The translations under genes were made by a program, and so were the position numbers. The notes beneath the pieces are model-generated. The model saw nothing but the letters and a program-made list of their open reading frames with translations, was not told where the DNA came from and searched no databases. Below are positions 1-10,547 of a stretch of DNA of 64,000 nt, in pieces. Location: assembly GCA_015832175.1 (NCBI GenBank), contig WJXW01000003.1, forward strand, positions 1,302,001 to 1,366,000, given 5' to 3'. Position 1 is the first letter of the stretch; every line of letters starts with the position of its first letter. The DNA is from Paraphaeosphaeria minitans (taxonomy: Eukaryota > Ascomycota > Dothideomycetes > Pleosporales > Didymosphaeriaceae).

Positions 1-589
1 TATACTTAACGTATATTACTATATATGCTATAGGCGCGTCCTACTTATATATATTAGTAGATAGGATTTTAATATTCTTAGTAGTAGCTACTACGCTAGG
101 GGTTTAGCTTATACTTTTAAGTTAGGAAATTTTATTTTCTAAGGTATAAAGTTAATATATAGCGCAAAGCTTATTACGCTTCTTTTTAGTAACTAGAATA
201 TATTACTTAAGTGTTAAAGGTAGGCTTAAGTTACGTATTACTAGCTCTCCTTCTATATACTAAGTAAGAGGGTCTTCGCTACCTTTAGGGGCTTTAGGTA
301 AAATCTACCCCCTACTAGTAGCTTATATAACTCTAAAAGCTATCCTTAGACTATCGTAGATAAAGTATTATTATATAAGGTCTAGTTATAGGCAATAGTA
401 CTTACTTTATACTTAAAAGGATAGTAGAAGGGTAACTCTAGTAATATTAATAGAATAATACTTATCTAATATTAAGTTAGTACGTATTATACGTTTTGCG
501 CAGCTGGCTCGCTTAGCGTATAGGCCCTCTATAAGGCCTTAGCGCTAGATACCATAATACCACAATAATATTGTAATCTACCTGTTACA
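1..589 (-). mobile_element. Gypsy element B1, 5' leader plus 5' LTR, cut by window edge
   Basis: This is the 5' end of a minus-strand Ty3/gypsy element. Positions 375-589 match the 214-bp LTRs of the complete copy B3 (15156-15369 and 21422-21635). Positions 1-374 match the sequence just inside the B3 5' LTR (about 21060-21421). Read on the minus strand the LTR begins TGTAAC, a canonical TG terminus. The segment is saturated with RIP transitions. Its right end abuts E-family sequence at 590, so B1 appears to have inserted into an E element. The rest of B1 lies left of the window. Confidence 0.8.
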
Positions 590-1112
590 TATATACCCTA
601 AAAATTAAGTATATACTACCTAAGCAGCTTAGTAAAAGCGTTTATAAAAGGATATTACTACACTATTACAATGTAATATACTAAGAGGCCTATAAACAGT
701 TTTAATTATAGGGACATAAGCAGTAGTTTGGCGATAGGTTAGTAGATAGAATAATTAAGTAAGAGTAGCTAGCTAAGGATTAAGGAAATTATAAGTCTAG
801 AAGGTAACTACTAATAAGGTATTAAAAGGGTGGTAAGGTAGTAGGCTTAAGGGACTAAGCCTAGAAGAAAGGGAGGAAAATATAGTGTAAAGATTCGCCT
901 ATAATAGAGAGTTAGAGAAATATAAGGCTAATTAGCTATTGTTTCAAATAGCTAATTAGAGAATAGAAGGGACAACAAGAAACCTAACTAAATAAAAGAT
1001 AAATAGACCTAATAGATAATTAGAGTAGTTGGATTTATATAATAGATTATAGATAGAATAACTTAACTTATTCTTTTATATTCCTCACTTAAGGTAAATG
1101 CGCCTACAACAC
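590..1112 (+). mobile_element. Gypsy element E fragment: 3' UTR plus 3' LTR
   Basis: This is the reverse complement of 26339 to about 27000 in the complete element E. Positions 590-880 are the 3' untranslated segment and about 881-1112 the roughly 230-bp LTR (starting TATAGTGTAAAG, from TGTAGTG before RIP). Here E lies on the plus strand. It begins exactly where the B1 LTR ends and stops at its own LTR end, where C-family gag sequence resumes. It is therefore the right half of an E copy that had inserted into C1. Confidence 0.8.
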
Positions 1113-3015
1113 TATAGTAGCCCAGATTAAACTTTAGTGCTTAGGTTAGTTTCTTATTTAAATAAAATTTTCCTTTTAGCTAGTATTAGTAGGTATATTA
1201 TACCTAACTTCTCTTTTATTATAAGATCTTACTTCTTTCTTATAGGGTAATTACAATGGGTTAGTGTGTACTATTCTTATGTATTATTATTTTATAAATT
1301 AAGTCTCTGTTTCTATATTAGTGCAGTTCTAAGAATTACTATATATCTAGGGTGTTATTTTGCGATTTAAGTTCTAGTGTATAATTATATTATATTAGCT
1401 TATCCTAGCTATATCTCGCCTATAGCTAAGGTATTAGAGATTTTAGTATCTCCTCTACGTCTAACACTTTGTTTATATTAAGGAATATATCTAAGCTATG
1501 GTCTAGGGCTTTATATAGTTATAAGTTAGGCGAGTTTCATTAGTTAGATTCTTAATTCTTAACGTTAAGTTTACTTATAGTAGTTACTACGTCTTAGAAT
1601 TTATTAGTTACTTTAACACTTTCAATATATAGTATATTTAACTATATAGTTTAATAGACTTTTTGCTTTAATTTATAGTTTCGAGTAATATAGCCTAGGT
1701 TACTATATGTAAAATATTTACGTATTTTAGTTATACTATATTAACTTCTATCCAAGACGTGTAAGTTAGGCTTATAAAAGTCTTATCGTTTGCTTTTTCC
1801 TTTTTCTTAGTTATAATATTGTATTAGATTCTTTTTATAGGCTAGAGTCTATAGGAGTTCCTTTTCTATAATATATTTAGAGTAGCAGAGTAGTTAATTA
1901 TATTACATAGTAGTCTAAAGCTTAGTTATATATAAGAGTTATATTAAAAGTCTTAGCTTAGGTTATACTAATCTACATTAGTCTAAATATATTCTTTATA
2001 TAGGTGCTTTAAAATAGGTGTTATTCCTCTACTACGTAGGAGTTCTTCTCTAATAAGCCGCTTAAGGCCTTATTTATATATTGTCTTTAGGGCGTTGTCT
2101 CCCTAGGTAAGCTATACTATATAGTGTTAAAAAGCTACTGCATACTTAGCTGCTAACGTTGTTAATTTAAGGTCCTAAATATATCATTTAGTAATAAGTA
2201 TCTTGTTAGTAACTCTAGATAATTATTTAAGTTAGGAATAGAAAGTAGTATAGTCTTTAATAACTTTATTAACTTAGTTAGTATTACTATTCTCTCCTAT
2301 AAGGTACGTTATAATGTATAGGATAATTTAATTAGCGGCTTGTCCCCTTATATATATAACTATAAGTAAGATCTTAGCCTTATCTTTTTACTCTCCTCTA
2401 GGGAAGTAAAAGTATAGGTTAAGCTATACGAGCTAGGTGTTAGCCTTAATATAGTTACTATTATATAAGGTAGGTTTTACTATCTTATTATAGGTATTAC
2501 TAATTAGTGTAATGCTATTAGTAGTAGCTAAACTAGTTAAAGAGGTAGGAGGTTATATAGTACTTATATTAAGGCTGTTTAAAATATTAAATCTAAAAGG
2601 ATAGCTAGTCTTAAAGGATTAAAGTTAGTTCTTAGGTAGGAGACCTTATAAAGGTTAAGGGGTCTTATTAATATAATGGTATTTTATAAAGGGTAATAAG
2701 TTAATAATATAGCCTAAGTGTAATCTAAATAATAAATTAATAAATAGGTTAAATATAAGTATAGAGATTCTATTGTTGCGTTTCTATATACGGAAGGAAT
2801 CCTACTCTATAGGTTACGCTCTTTAAAGAGCGCTATATAGAGAGTAGTTATATAACTACTCTATACAGAGCATCTTCTCGCTCTATAAAGAGTATTTATA
2901 GAATTCCTCTATTAAGGACGTAGTTAGTGTATAACCTATATTAGATCCCTACTACGCGTCCTCCTAAGTAAAAAACTAGTGTTAAGCTATTATTAGAGTC
3001 TTTTAAATCTTAATA
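1113..3015 (-). mobile_element. Gypsy element C1: 5' LTR and RIP-degraded gag
   Basis: This is a minus-strand chromovirus-type gypsy fragment. The 5' LTR is about 2585-3015 (431 bp); its minus-strand end resembles the last 200 bp or so of the G LTR. Below it lies the leader, then gag. Gag shares recognisable stretches with G (47.4-48.4 kb), including a degraded CCHC knuckle around 1690-1730 in which the first Cys reads C/Y and the His reads Y. In-frame stops are TAG/TAA. The fragment is cut at about 1112 by the E fragment. Its LTR end at 3015 abuts B2 interior, so C1 had inserted into B2. Confidence 0.75.
2585..3015 (-). repeat. 5' LTR of C1
   Basis: This 431-bp LTR aligns with about 6940-7366 (C2) and, inverted, with 63831-64000 (C3). 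It contains a perfect 22-bp palindrome at 2841-2862 centred on TTATATAA; the C2 and C3 LTRs have TTACGTAA at that place. The minus-strand start corresponds to TGTTA in C3. Confidence 0.75.
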
Positions 3016-3499
3016 ATCTTATCTTCTAAGGTATAAAGTTAATATATAGCGTAAGGTTTATTACGCGTCTTTTCTATAGCTAGAATATACTACTTAAGTA
3101 TTTAAGGTAAGCTTAAGTTATATATTACCAGCTCTTAAGTTATATATCACCAGCTCTTTTTCTATATATTAGGTAAGAGAGTCTTTACCACTTTTAGGGG
3201 CTTTAAGTTAGGTCTATTCCCTACTCGTAGCTTATGTAACTCTAGGAGCTATCCTTAGACTATTATAGATACATTATTATTATATAAAGTCTAGTTATAG
3301 GTAATAGTATTTAGTTCACACTAGAGAAGATAGTAAAAGAATAATTTTATAGTATTGAGTAGAATAATACTAAACTTCTATAAAGGTTAGAGTATAGTGT
3401 AGGTTTTATATAGCTAGCTCGCTTAGCGTATAGGCCCCTTATAGGGCCTTAGCGCCAGATGCCGCAAGACTATAATAATATTATAATCTATCCATTATA
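3016..3499 (-). mobile_element. Gypsy element B2 fragment: 5' leader plus 5' LTR
   Basis: A second partial B copy, collinear with 125-589 and 21175-21635. The LTR is about 3284-3499. A short stretch near 3120-3150 (AGTTATATATTACCAGCTCTT and its near copy) is duplicated only here. The left end abuts the C1 LTR terminus, and the right end (LTR terminus) abuts C2 gag interior. Confidence 0.75.
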
Positions 3500-4022
3500 T
3501 TTTCTATAGGAGAGTTAATCTTCAATAAACCTTTTAACACCTTATTTATATATCATTTATAGGATATTATTACCGCGCATAGTGTTAAAAAGCCACGGTG
3601 TCCTTAGTTACTTATATAGTCTATTTAAAGTTCTAGATTTATAATTTAGTAATTAGTATCTTGTTTATAAATCTAATTAGTTATTTAAATTAGTAATAAA
3701 GGCTATTAAGTTTTTATAACTGTATTAACTTAGTTACTATTACTATACTCTTCTATAAAGTTTATTATAATATATAAGTTAATTTAATTAGCAGCTTATT
3801 CTCTTATATACGTAGCCAGAAATAAAATCTTGTCCTTATCTTTCTATTTTCCCTAAGAGAAGTGGAAGTATAGGTTGAGCTATACAAGCTAAGTGTTAGT
3901 CTTAATATAGTTACTATTAGATAAGTTAAGTTTTACTACCTTATTATTGGTATTAGTAAATGGTGTAATCCTATTCGTGGTAGCTAAAGCGGTTAAAGAA
4001 CTAGTAGTTTATATAGTGTTTA

Positions 4023-4260
4023 TATCTATACAGTTTATCGTACAAATAGCACTAAGTAAAATAGGGGCCTACCTACCTGTGGGGACCCGCATAAGGACCC
4101 ACTGCTTAGGTTAGCGCTAAGAGGCAGAGACTTTATAAAGCCCTTAGTGCCCCTTTATATAATAGACTAGACGTAATTAATTAAACCTACTTCTTACCCT
4201 TTGCACAATAGTATACTATTAACCCTTAAATACTTAATTACAGATTAAGCTAAACCTACA
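4023..4260 (+). repeat. 5' LTR of element D
   Basis: A 238-bp LTR. It is nearly identical to 6679-6916, and the differences are mostly C/T or G/A transitions. Confidence 0.9.
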
Positions 4261-6678
4261 CTAATTAGTGGTTAATTCTAATTAACTATAAACTAGTAAG
4301 GTCTAAAGACGAAGCGCCTTATAAGCTAGATACGTAGGCTCTGTATTATTACCTTTACTAGAGATTAAATTTTAGATTGTATAATAAGTAGAAATAAAGC
4401 GCGTATATCTATAAAGAGTCGCATAATCTAGTCTAAGCTATTCTATAGAAAAGAAAGGAGATAGTAAACCCCCTTATAACCCTAATAAACACGTCGCATA
4501 ATTAAACTAGTGACAACTGAACGCAAACATATCGCACGATTAAACTAATAACAACTAAATATAGACACGTCGCATAACTAAGAAAGATAATAACAATAAT
4601 ATGGCCTTAAGACTAGGAGACTTCCTAGAGAAACTATAACCTAAGGACGTTGTGTAATAATTAATACTACCTCCTTAGTAAGAAGATAAAATAATATAGC
4701 TTTAATAAGTAGAGGAAGTACTAAATGTTAAGGCTATTACTTTAAAAGGAGAGATTACACAAAAGTACTAGATAAATAAAATAGATTTATACAGCTACCT
4801 ACCCCCTTCTCTAAAATAGCTAAACACTTATATAGTGTATATAATTATATAATATTGCGTAAGTAGCCTTAAAAGTAAAGAGGTAATCTCTTCTTTTACT
4901 AAAGATTTTAATAACTAGAAGGAGAAAACCTTTAATAAGATTAGTTATGTAGTAAGAAAAGAGCTTATTACTTTTCTTATAAAAGAAGACTTTATTACTA
5001 CTAATACTATAATAAAGGACACCTATACAAAGAAACTCTTTAAACTATTATAGCTTAACTATAAGCTATAGACCCTTTATATAATAACGCTACAACTGCA
5101 ACTTAAACTACTTTATATAATTCTAATAATATAACTTACACTATCTATAAGTAATACATATATATATAGAGTACAGCTAGGGCCTATCCTTATATATGCG
5201 AGAATAGAGACACTATATATAGAGCTACACTAGTAGTAGTAGCTAGAAATCTAGACTACTTTTACCTAATAAACTATATTATACAAAGAGGCTAAACACT
5301 CCTAGTCTCTTTAATAACTAGGAGATTATACTTCTATCTAGCTAGACAAGATTATCCTCTTTTAGAAGGCTTAGAGTAAAGAGAATAACTATACTAGTAG
5401 GCTGTATAATATCTTAGCAGATAAAGTAAAAGTCTTTAGAGAACTATGCTATAGGCTAGATATACTATAGAACTAGTATGCAAATATTTTCTTAGGAATC
5501 CTTTCTAATTATACAAGCACCTACTACCTATATAACATTAGACTGGGACTTTTATAGAATAAATTGTATAATAGACTAAACAGGCACTTTGACACTAGTG
5601 TTAATTATAATTAGTACTAGATAGACTAGACTACTCTTACCTTTAAACGCTATAAAAGGGATAATCTAGCTACTATATTATATAAGGCTCTAGAAGTAAT
5701 AATTAATAAGCTTACCTTAGCCTAAAAGGCTTTTAGATAAGGCTTTAGTAGTAAACTATAACTATACACTACTATTATATAAGTATACTACAGCTATTCT
5801 AATTTTAAATAAGCTATATTTAATCCTAAAAATATAGTAAAAGGCTTACTTAGCGACTTTTATATATTACTCTGAGTTACTAAAAATAGAAAGGAATTAT
5901 AATTTCTCTAAAATAGTAAAGAGGTGTACTATACTAATTAAGAATATAACAATCCTAATTACACAAAAAGATCTAGCCCCTCTAGAGGCAGATTAACCTT
6001 TAGACTAAAAAGAAGAGGTAACTTTAAAAGTTTAAGCTCTTATATAAAGTAAAAATACTTTATATACTATAAAGAAGGATGCTAGTCTAATAACTATCTA
6101 CTAAAGAATACCTAGCAAGCTAGAAGGTAATATATATTATTATACGCTAACTTCTATAAACACGAACCCTCTACTATAGATGTATAAGTATATATTTTTA
6201 ACTTTAAAAGAGAGCTAGAGGATAAAGACTATTATACAAAAAAAAAGGAAGATAAACAACACTAATAGAGTAATAAAAAAGAAGTATAGAAGGCTACCTT
6301 ATACTTTACTTCTATTATATACCTTTATTACATAACTAGGACACATTCTTCTATACCTACTTACTAAGACCTAGCGCTAAGTATTACATTACTTAACACC
6401 CTACCTTCTATTTACACATAGGACATATACCTAAAAAGACCCTTATTACGTAATATAGCTCTCCTACTATATAAAGGGGTAGGGTAAGAACTAAGTAGGT
6501 TAGCTATTACTACTTATTTGCACAAGGGTAGGTGTAAATAAGACCTCTACTATATAGTAACACTACACCTACCTTATAACCTATTCTAATAGGGGAAGGC
6601 TAACTGTATAGATAGAAAAGGATAAGAAAAAAAAGCGTATAATAGATATAAGCTATTGCATAAAAGAAAAGTTACTAG

Positions 6679-6916
6679 TGTCTATATAGTTTATTATATA
6701 AATAGCACTAAGTAAAATAGGGGCCTACCTACCTATAGGGACCTGCACAAGGACCCACTACTTAGGTTAGCGCTAAGAGGTAGAGACTTTATAAAGCCCT
6801 TAGTGTCCCTTTGTACGATAGACTAGACGTAATTAATTAAACCTACTTCTTACCCTTTGCACAATAGTATACTATTAACCCTTAAATACTTAATTGTAGA
6901 TTGAGCCAAACCTACA
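6679..6916 (+). repeat. 3' LTR of element D
   Basis: A 238-bp LTR, TG...CA, followed directly by the right target duplication GTTTA. Confidence 0.9.
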
Positions 6917-7366
6917 GTTTATAATATAGGTGTTTAAGATATTTCACCTAAAAGAATAGCTAGTCCTAGATATTAAACTAGTTTCTAGGCAGGAGTACTT
7001 ATAAAGATTAATAAGTTTTATTTTATTAATATAATAGTATCTTATAAAGTATAATAAGTTTATAATATAGCCTAAGTATAATCGAAACAATAGATTAATA
7101 AATAGGTTAAATATAAATATAGACAGCCTATTTATATATTTCTATATAGTAAAGGATTTCTACTTTATAGGGAGCGCTGTGGACGCAGCGCTCTATATAG
7201 TGTAATTACGTAACTACTCTATTAGGAGCACCTTATTACTCTATAGGAAGTAATTATATAATTCCTCTATTTAGGGAGTAGTTAGTAGGTAACCTATATT
7301 AGCTCCCTACTACGTGTCTTTATAAGTATAAAACTATAGTAAGCTATTATTAGAGTCTTAGATTTA

Positions 7367-7895
7367 AAAAAAATTAAGATAGGGCTTTACCTTATAATTA
7401 ACTAAATAAGGACTATAGTTAAGCTATTCTCTAGTTGCCTTATAGTATATAAAGGACACGTAACTATTAATACTAGAAAAAGATAATAGTATAATAATTA
7501 TAGCTTTAAAGAACTAAGTAGGTAGAGGGGTATTAGGCTAATAGAATCCATGAGGGAAAACTACTTAAAAAAGGTATATTACCTATAGGACTACTTAAAA
7601 TACGCACGTAAAGTAGAAAACTAAATAGGCTGCGTAGCGCTACTATACTTAGTAGGCCTATATAATAAAAAAAAACTTTAAAATAGTATAAAAGTGGCCT
7701 AAATAGGTAATATAAAGACGTTAAGGTCTCCTAATTAACCTACTAAGAATACCTAGCCTTCTAGTAAGGCTGTAAAGGTAAATAGGGTAGCGCCTACTAC
7801 ATACGCAGTACAGTTATATAGAGGTTAAATTATTAGAATACTAAGTAGATATTAATAATTAAAGTAGATAGAAATAATCTAAAGGTCCTGTAGAC
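7367..7895. other. AT-rich RIP-degraded DNA, unassigned
   Basis: This stretch lies between the C2 LTR end and the GC-rich island. It is RIP-saturated but matches no other repeat in the window that I could find. No gene, RNA or terminal repeat is recognisable. The base composition changes to GC-rich at about 7960. Confidence 0.6.
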
Positions 7896-8799
7896 TTGGC
7901 CTCTATAAACTCTTATACTAGTATTAATTGTATGGGTCTCTATAGCCTTATGTTAATGGCTGAGATCTTGGTGGGGCGCGTGCACGAGCCGCCAAGCCAC
8001 GGTATTCACTGTAGTGATATGTCTGATCTTAGCGCAGCATGGAATCCCGACCTCAGGCCGATCCCGCCAACTTTTGAGGATATACTCGCCTCCAGTCATA
8101 CTCTACCTAGTTCTCACGAGTCTTCTCCCCCAACATCTGAATACCCGCCTTTGCTAATACAAGATCCTATCCTCCCACGCACGCCGGTCCTCAGCCCGCC
8201 TTCCAATGTCCCGAGCGATTGCACTGCCGATGATCCTAATTGTATCTCTGTACCTAAACCAGACATAGCTATCGGTCTTTCTCATGCGTCTTTCTGCAAG
8301 CTTCAGGGCAAGATACTGTGGGAATTTCAAGACAATGATCGCGGCTTTAGCGAGCCGCATCAGTCAGGAATCGGGTTGCATTTTCCTTTCCTAATTGCAG
8401 AAGCTAAGGGCTTGGCGATGGGATCGAACCTGGCTGGACCACAGAATCAAGCTGCCGTCGACGCCGCCTGTGCTCTCAACATCCTGCGCGACTTGAAGCT
8501 CGCTGCAAACAGTTCTGTGCATTATTCTCCTAAAGAACAGGCTTCTTCTAGGCAGGTTCTCTTCTCGATAGTCACAGAGGGGCCTATTCACGAACTGTGG
8601 GTGCATTAGGTATCAATCAGATGGTGCGTATCATATGACCCTACTACGAATATGGCGGACCACGATCAAAGGCGAGTCAGGAGAATTTGTGCAGGCTCTG
8701 GGGAAGGTACTGCAGTGGGGGGTATCTAATTTTAGAGATGCTATTCTCCTGGAACTCACCACTTTTGAGTCTATTCTTCGAGAGCGGAGAGTTGAATGA
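7896..8799 (+). pseudogene. PD-(D/E)XK nuclease-like fungal protein, frameshifted
   Basis: The first open part (7896-8609, 237 codons) carries motifs of a widespread fungal PD-(D/E)XK nuclease-like family. These are PKPDIAIG (putative catalytic Asp123), FPFLIAEAKG (Glu169 and Lys171) and a following QNQAAVDAACALNILRDL block typical of that family. After a TAG at 8607-8609 the protein continues in another frame from 8611 (YQSDGAYHMTLLRIWRT...) to a TGA at 8797-8799. A 4-bp insertion (TAGG, 8607-8610) accounts for the break. The first 20 or so codons lie in the AT-rich transition zone, so the annotated Met may not be the original start. No RIP-type stop codons occur in the body. The cellular role of the family is unknown. 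It is probably a pseudogene, or a sequencing or assembly slip. Confidence 0.7.
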
Positions 8800-9489
8800 G
8801 CGTACACTTTCATTGCTCTATCGAGTCTTACACTATCTCCAGAGTCATCATAAGGGGGCCTTAACCATACCCGGTGCACTCAATCTCTGTGCCGCGGATG
8901 GGTTTTCAAGGGAATTGGATCAAGCAGCATCTATTGAAACACTGGTAAATATGGACGCGACTGGACTCTCCATCATTATACTGATGAACGCTGGGTCTAT
9001 TTTGGGGCTGTCCGGAAAGCATAACGAAAAAACGCTTCCTCCCAAGAAAGCTTGTCGGGAGAGGTGGATGCCATCTAAACATTTCGGACGAGGTATCAAG
9101 AGTTCAAGCAAGTTGTACCGGCGTTCATCGACTCTAAAACACAACATCTTGAGCGACTCGATGACCACAAAGTCGCCACCTTTCAAAGGTACGTCTTTAT
9201 GACCCACCGCGCGAACTCCGGCGTACATTGGTGTTTTTTTACTTCGGCGATGCTCCCCGTACATTAGTACTCATTTTGGCAAGACTGGTCCATTACCGCA
9301 AGGTCGTCCACGAGCGTTGTCGACATCGTAATTCTGGACTTATTGAAGAGGTGCGTCGCTTTTGGAGCGAGTATCACACATTAGTGGGCAAAATCTCTTT
9401 GGTCGGCACTATTACACGCTTCCCGACTGTTGAAGTGAGAAATGGTGGTGCTGGCGATGGTGCTTTTTGGCCTGTGCAAGGGGAACGAT
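8800..9489. other. Moderate-GC stretch without a recognisable gene
   Basis: Open frames of 94-171 codons occur on both strands, but none shows a domain I recognise and none has a fungal gene structure. A plus-strand frame around 8930-9260 reads protein-like text (for example HYTDERWVYFGAV and HLERLDDHKVATFQRYVF) between scattered stops, so this may be a decayed gene. It separates two other gene remnants. Confidence 0.4.
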
Positions 9490-9853
9490 TCATCGATAAG
9501 AATAGAAAGTGAACGTGGACGGGCCCCATATCGCCTGTGATCGTCCCATGGCGCAGGGCGATATCACAATGTAGGCACCAGCTCTGACGGCGTGTGATCC
9601 GACCGTAGTGTCGCGGACCGTTTTGCGTAACGTGAGCGGCAATGGTGGCTCGAACCGCATCGTCTCACTCAGTATGGCATTTAGCATCGTTATCCCCTCG
9701 TACTTTGTCTCGAGTATTGAGCAATCTTGACCAGCGCGGAGTCTGAACGCTGACAACTCTTCTCGCAAGATCGACTGGAGAGAGGGATGTTGGTTGATGC
9801 GGTGTATCATCATTGCTACAAGTGCTGCAGTGCTTTCGTGGCGAGATCATGGA
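9490..9853 (-). pseudogene. Cytochrome P450 monooxygenase remnant (I-helix to K-helix)
   Basis: The minus strand from about 9853 encodes an I-helix-like HESTAALVAMMIH, then an LREEL stretch and SETMRFEPPLPLTLRKTV. That last stretch contains the K-helix ExxR (E-T-M-R) and the following PPLPL/R segment of P450s. The frame runs on through GSHAVRAGAYIVISPCAMGR and SQAIWGP, the usual link toward the PERW/heme region. The similarity ends after WGP. No heme-binding FxxGxRxCxG motif follows on this strand, and a TGA precedes the I-helix. Roughly 110 residues of a protein normally about 500 long are left. The frame is free of RIP-type stops, so deletion rather than RIP appears to have broken it. The substrate cannot be inferred. 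Confidence 0.75.
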
Positions 9854-9938
9854 TTCGAGTCAGCGGAATAACTAAAGGAAGATGCAATGGATTCCTTGAA
9901 AAAAAAAGGCTGACGCCGCTGCCATGAAGATAATAAGT

Positions 9939-10358
9939 TCATCTGTACGCTCTCTGTGCATCAAACTGCCCCGATACAATCACATCCGAGAGGAAGCCCT
10001 GAGACGCTTGCTCACCCTTCCCTATCAGGCCCAGGATAGTAGTTCGCGCTATTGTGTATTGCACTTGGATGGGCACCAGCGTGCCGTTCATCAGACCCTG
10101 CCACTCCGCGTGGTCAGTTGTCGGTGAACCAAGACGTTGGACGAACCCATCGGGATCGTTGCGTCCAGAGCAGTACAATCCAAGTCCATGGGGTCCAGTG
10201 GGCGCGTCAATGTGATTGTAGAAACGGATGGCTAGGTAAAGGTAGGCAGGGTGAGCTTGAGCGATGCAGGCGGGCGGGCCGGGATCAGGGATCAGGGATC
10301 TATCCTGGGTCCCGCTGCGCTTCAACTCCCTGTGAGAGGCGAGACTGGAGCGAGACAA
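9939..10358 (-). CDS. Unrecognised 139-codon ORF, divergent from the beta-glucosidase
   Basis: This is an ATG-to-stop frame on the minus strand, ending 190 bp before the bglE start codon. The middle (RFYNHIDAPTGPHGLGLYC, then DPDGFVQRLGSPTTDH) has a composition like real protein, while the N-terminal 45 residues are low in hydrophobics and could be intronic or upstream sequence. I recognise no domain, signal peptide or membrane segment. It could be the last exon of a decayed gene or a chance frame. Overlapping plus-strand frames at 10052-10475 are less convincing. Confidence 0.3.
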   Translation of the reverse strand: MSRSSLASHRELKRSGTQDRSLIPDPGPPACIAQAHPAYLYLAIRFYNHIDAPTGPHGLGLYCSGRNDPDGFVQRLGSPTTDHAEWQGLMNGTLVPIQVQYTIARTTILGLIGKGEQASQGFLSDVIVSGQFDAQRAYR

Positions 10359-10547
10359 CGCTTACCACGACTTGCCGTGCGACATGATTCTTTTGCATCA
10401 CTTCCTTTCCGTCTTTTCCGGGGCCGCCGTCTGACATCAAATACGTCCATGCCTCACCGTTGGTACGCTATTTAGCGCTTCGATACCTAGGCTCCCTCTC
10501 TGCACGAGCTGCCTCCTCTATCATTACGCCTTCCACACCCGCGAAGC
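10359..10547 (+). promoter_or_regulatory. Probable promoter and 5' UTR of the beta-glucosidase gene
   Basis: This 189-bp gap precedes the bglE ATG. The last 90 bases are pyrimidine-rich (CTCCCTCTCTGC, CTGCCTCCTCTATC), as is usual just upstream of fungal start codons. A weak TATA-like CTATTTAG lies at about 10469. The context of the ATG (AAGCATGGCG) is a reasonable fungal initiation context. I see no clear CreA or CLR/Xlr-type site cluster. Confidence 0.4.

Larger units (their letters stand above)
4023..6916 (+). mobile_element. Element D: short non-autonomous LTR retrotransposon with copia-like gag
   Basis: A 2894-bp element with two 238-bp LTRs (4023-4260 and 6679-6916), flanked by a perfect 5-bp duplication GTTTA (4018-4022 and 6917-6921). 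The right LTR starts TG and the left one TA (RIP); both end CA. From an ATG near 4600 a plus-strand frame interrupted only by TAG/TAA runs to about 6250. Near 6052-6097 it carries a degraded knuckle reading K-Y-F-I-Y-Y-K-E-G-C, which resembles the C-F-x-C-x3-G-C knuckle of fungal copia Gag. I see no convincing protease, integrase, RT or RNase H in the remaining 400 bp. It is best explained as a gag-only element mobilised in trans. Confidence 0.85.
3500..7366 (-). mobile_element. Gypsy element C2 (gag and 5' LTR), split by element D
   Basis: A second minus-strand C-family fragment. Positions 3500-4022 match the gag/leader of C1 (about 2040-2510). After the D insertion the copy resumes at 6917 and continues through its LTR (about 6940-7366). 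Taking out D and one TSD gives a segment collinear with 2040-3015. The LTR retains TTACGTAA at 7206-7213. Stops and Tyr substitutions show RIP. Pol is not present in the window. Confidence 0.75.

Noticed and set aside
10052..10475. Overlapping plus-strand ORFs upstream of bglE
   Set aside because: Arg-rich, out of frame with each other, without homology by eye, and running into the promoter of bglE.
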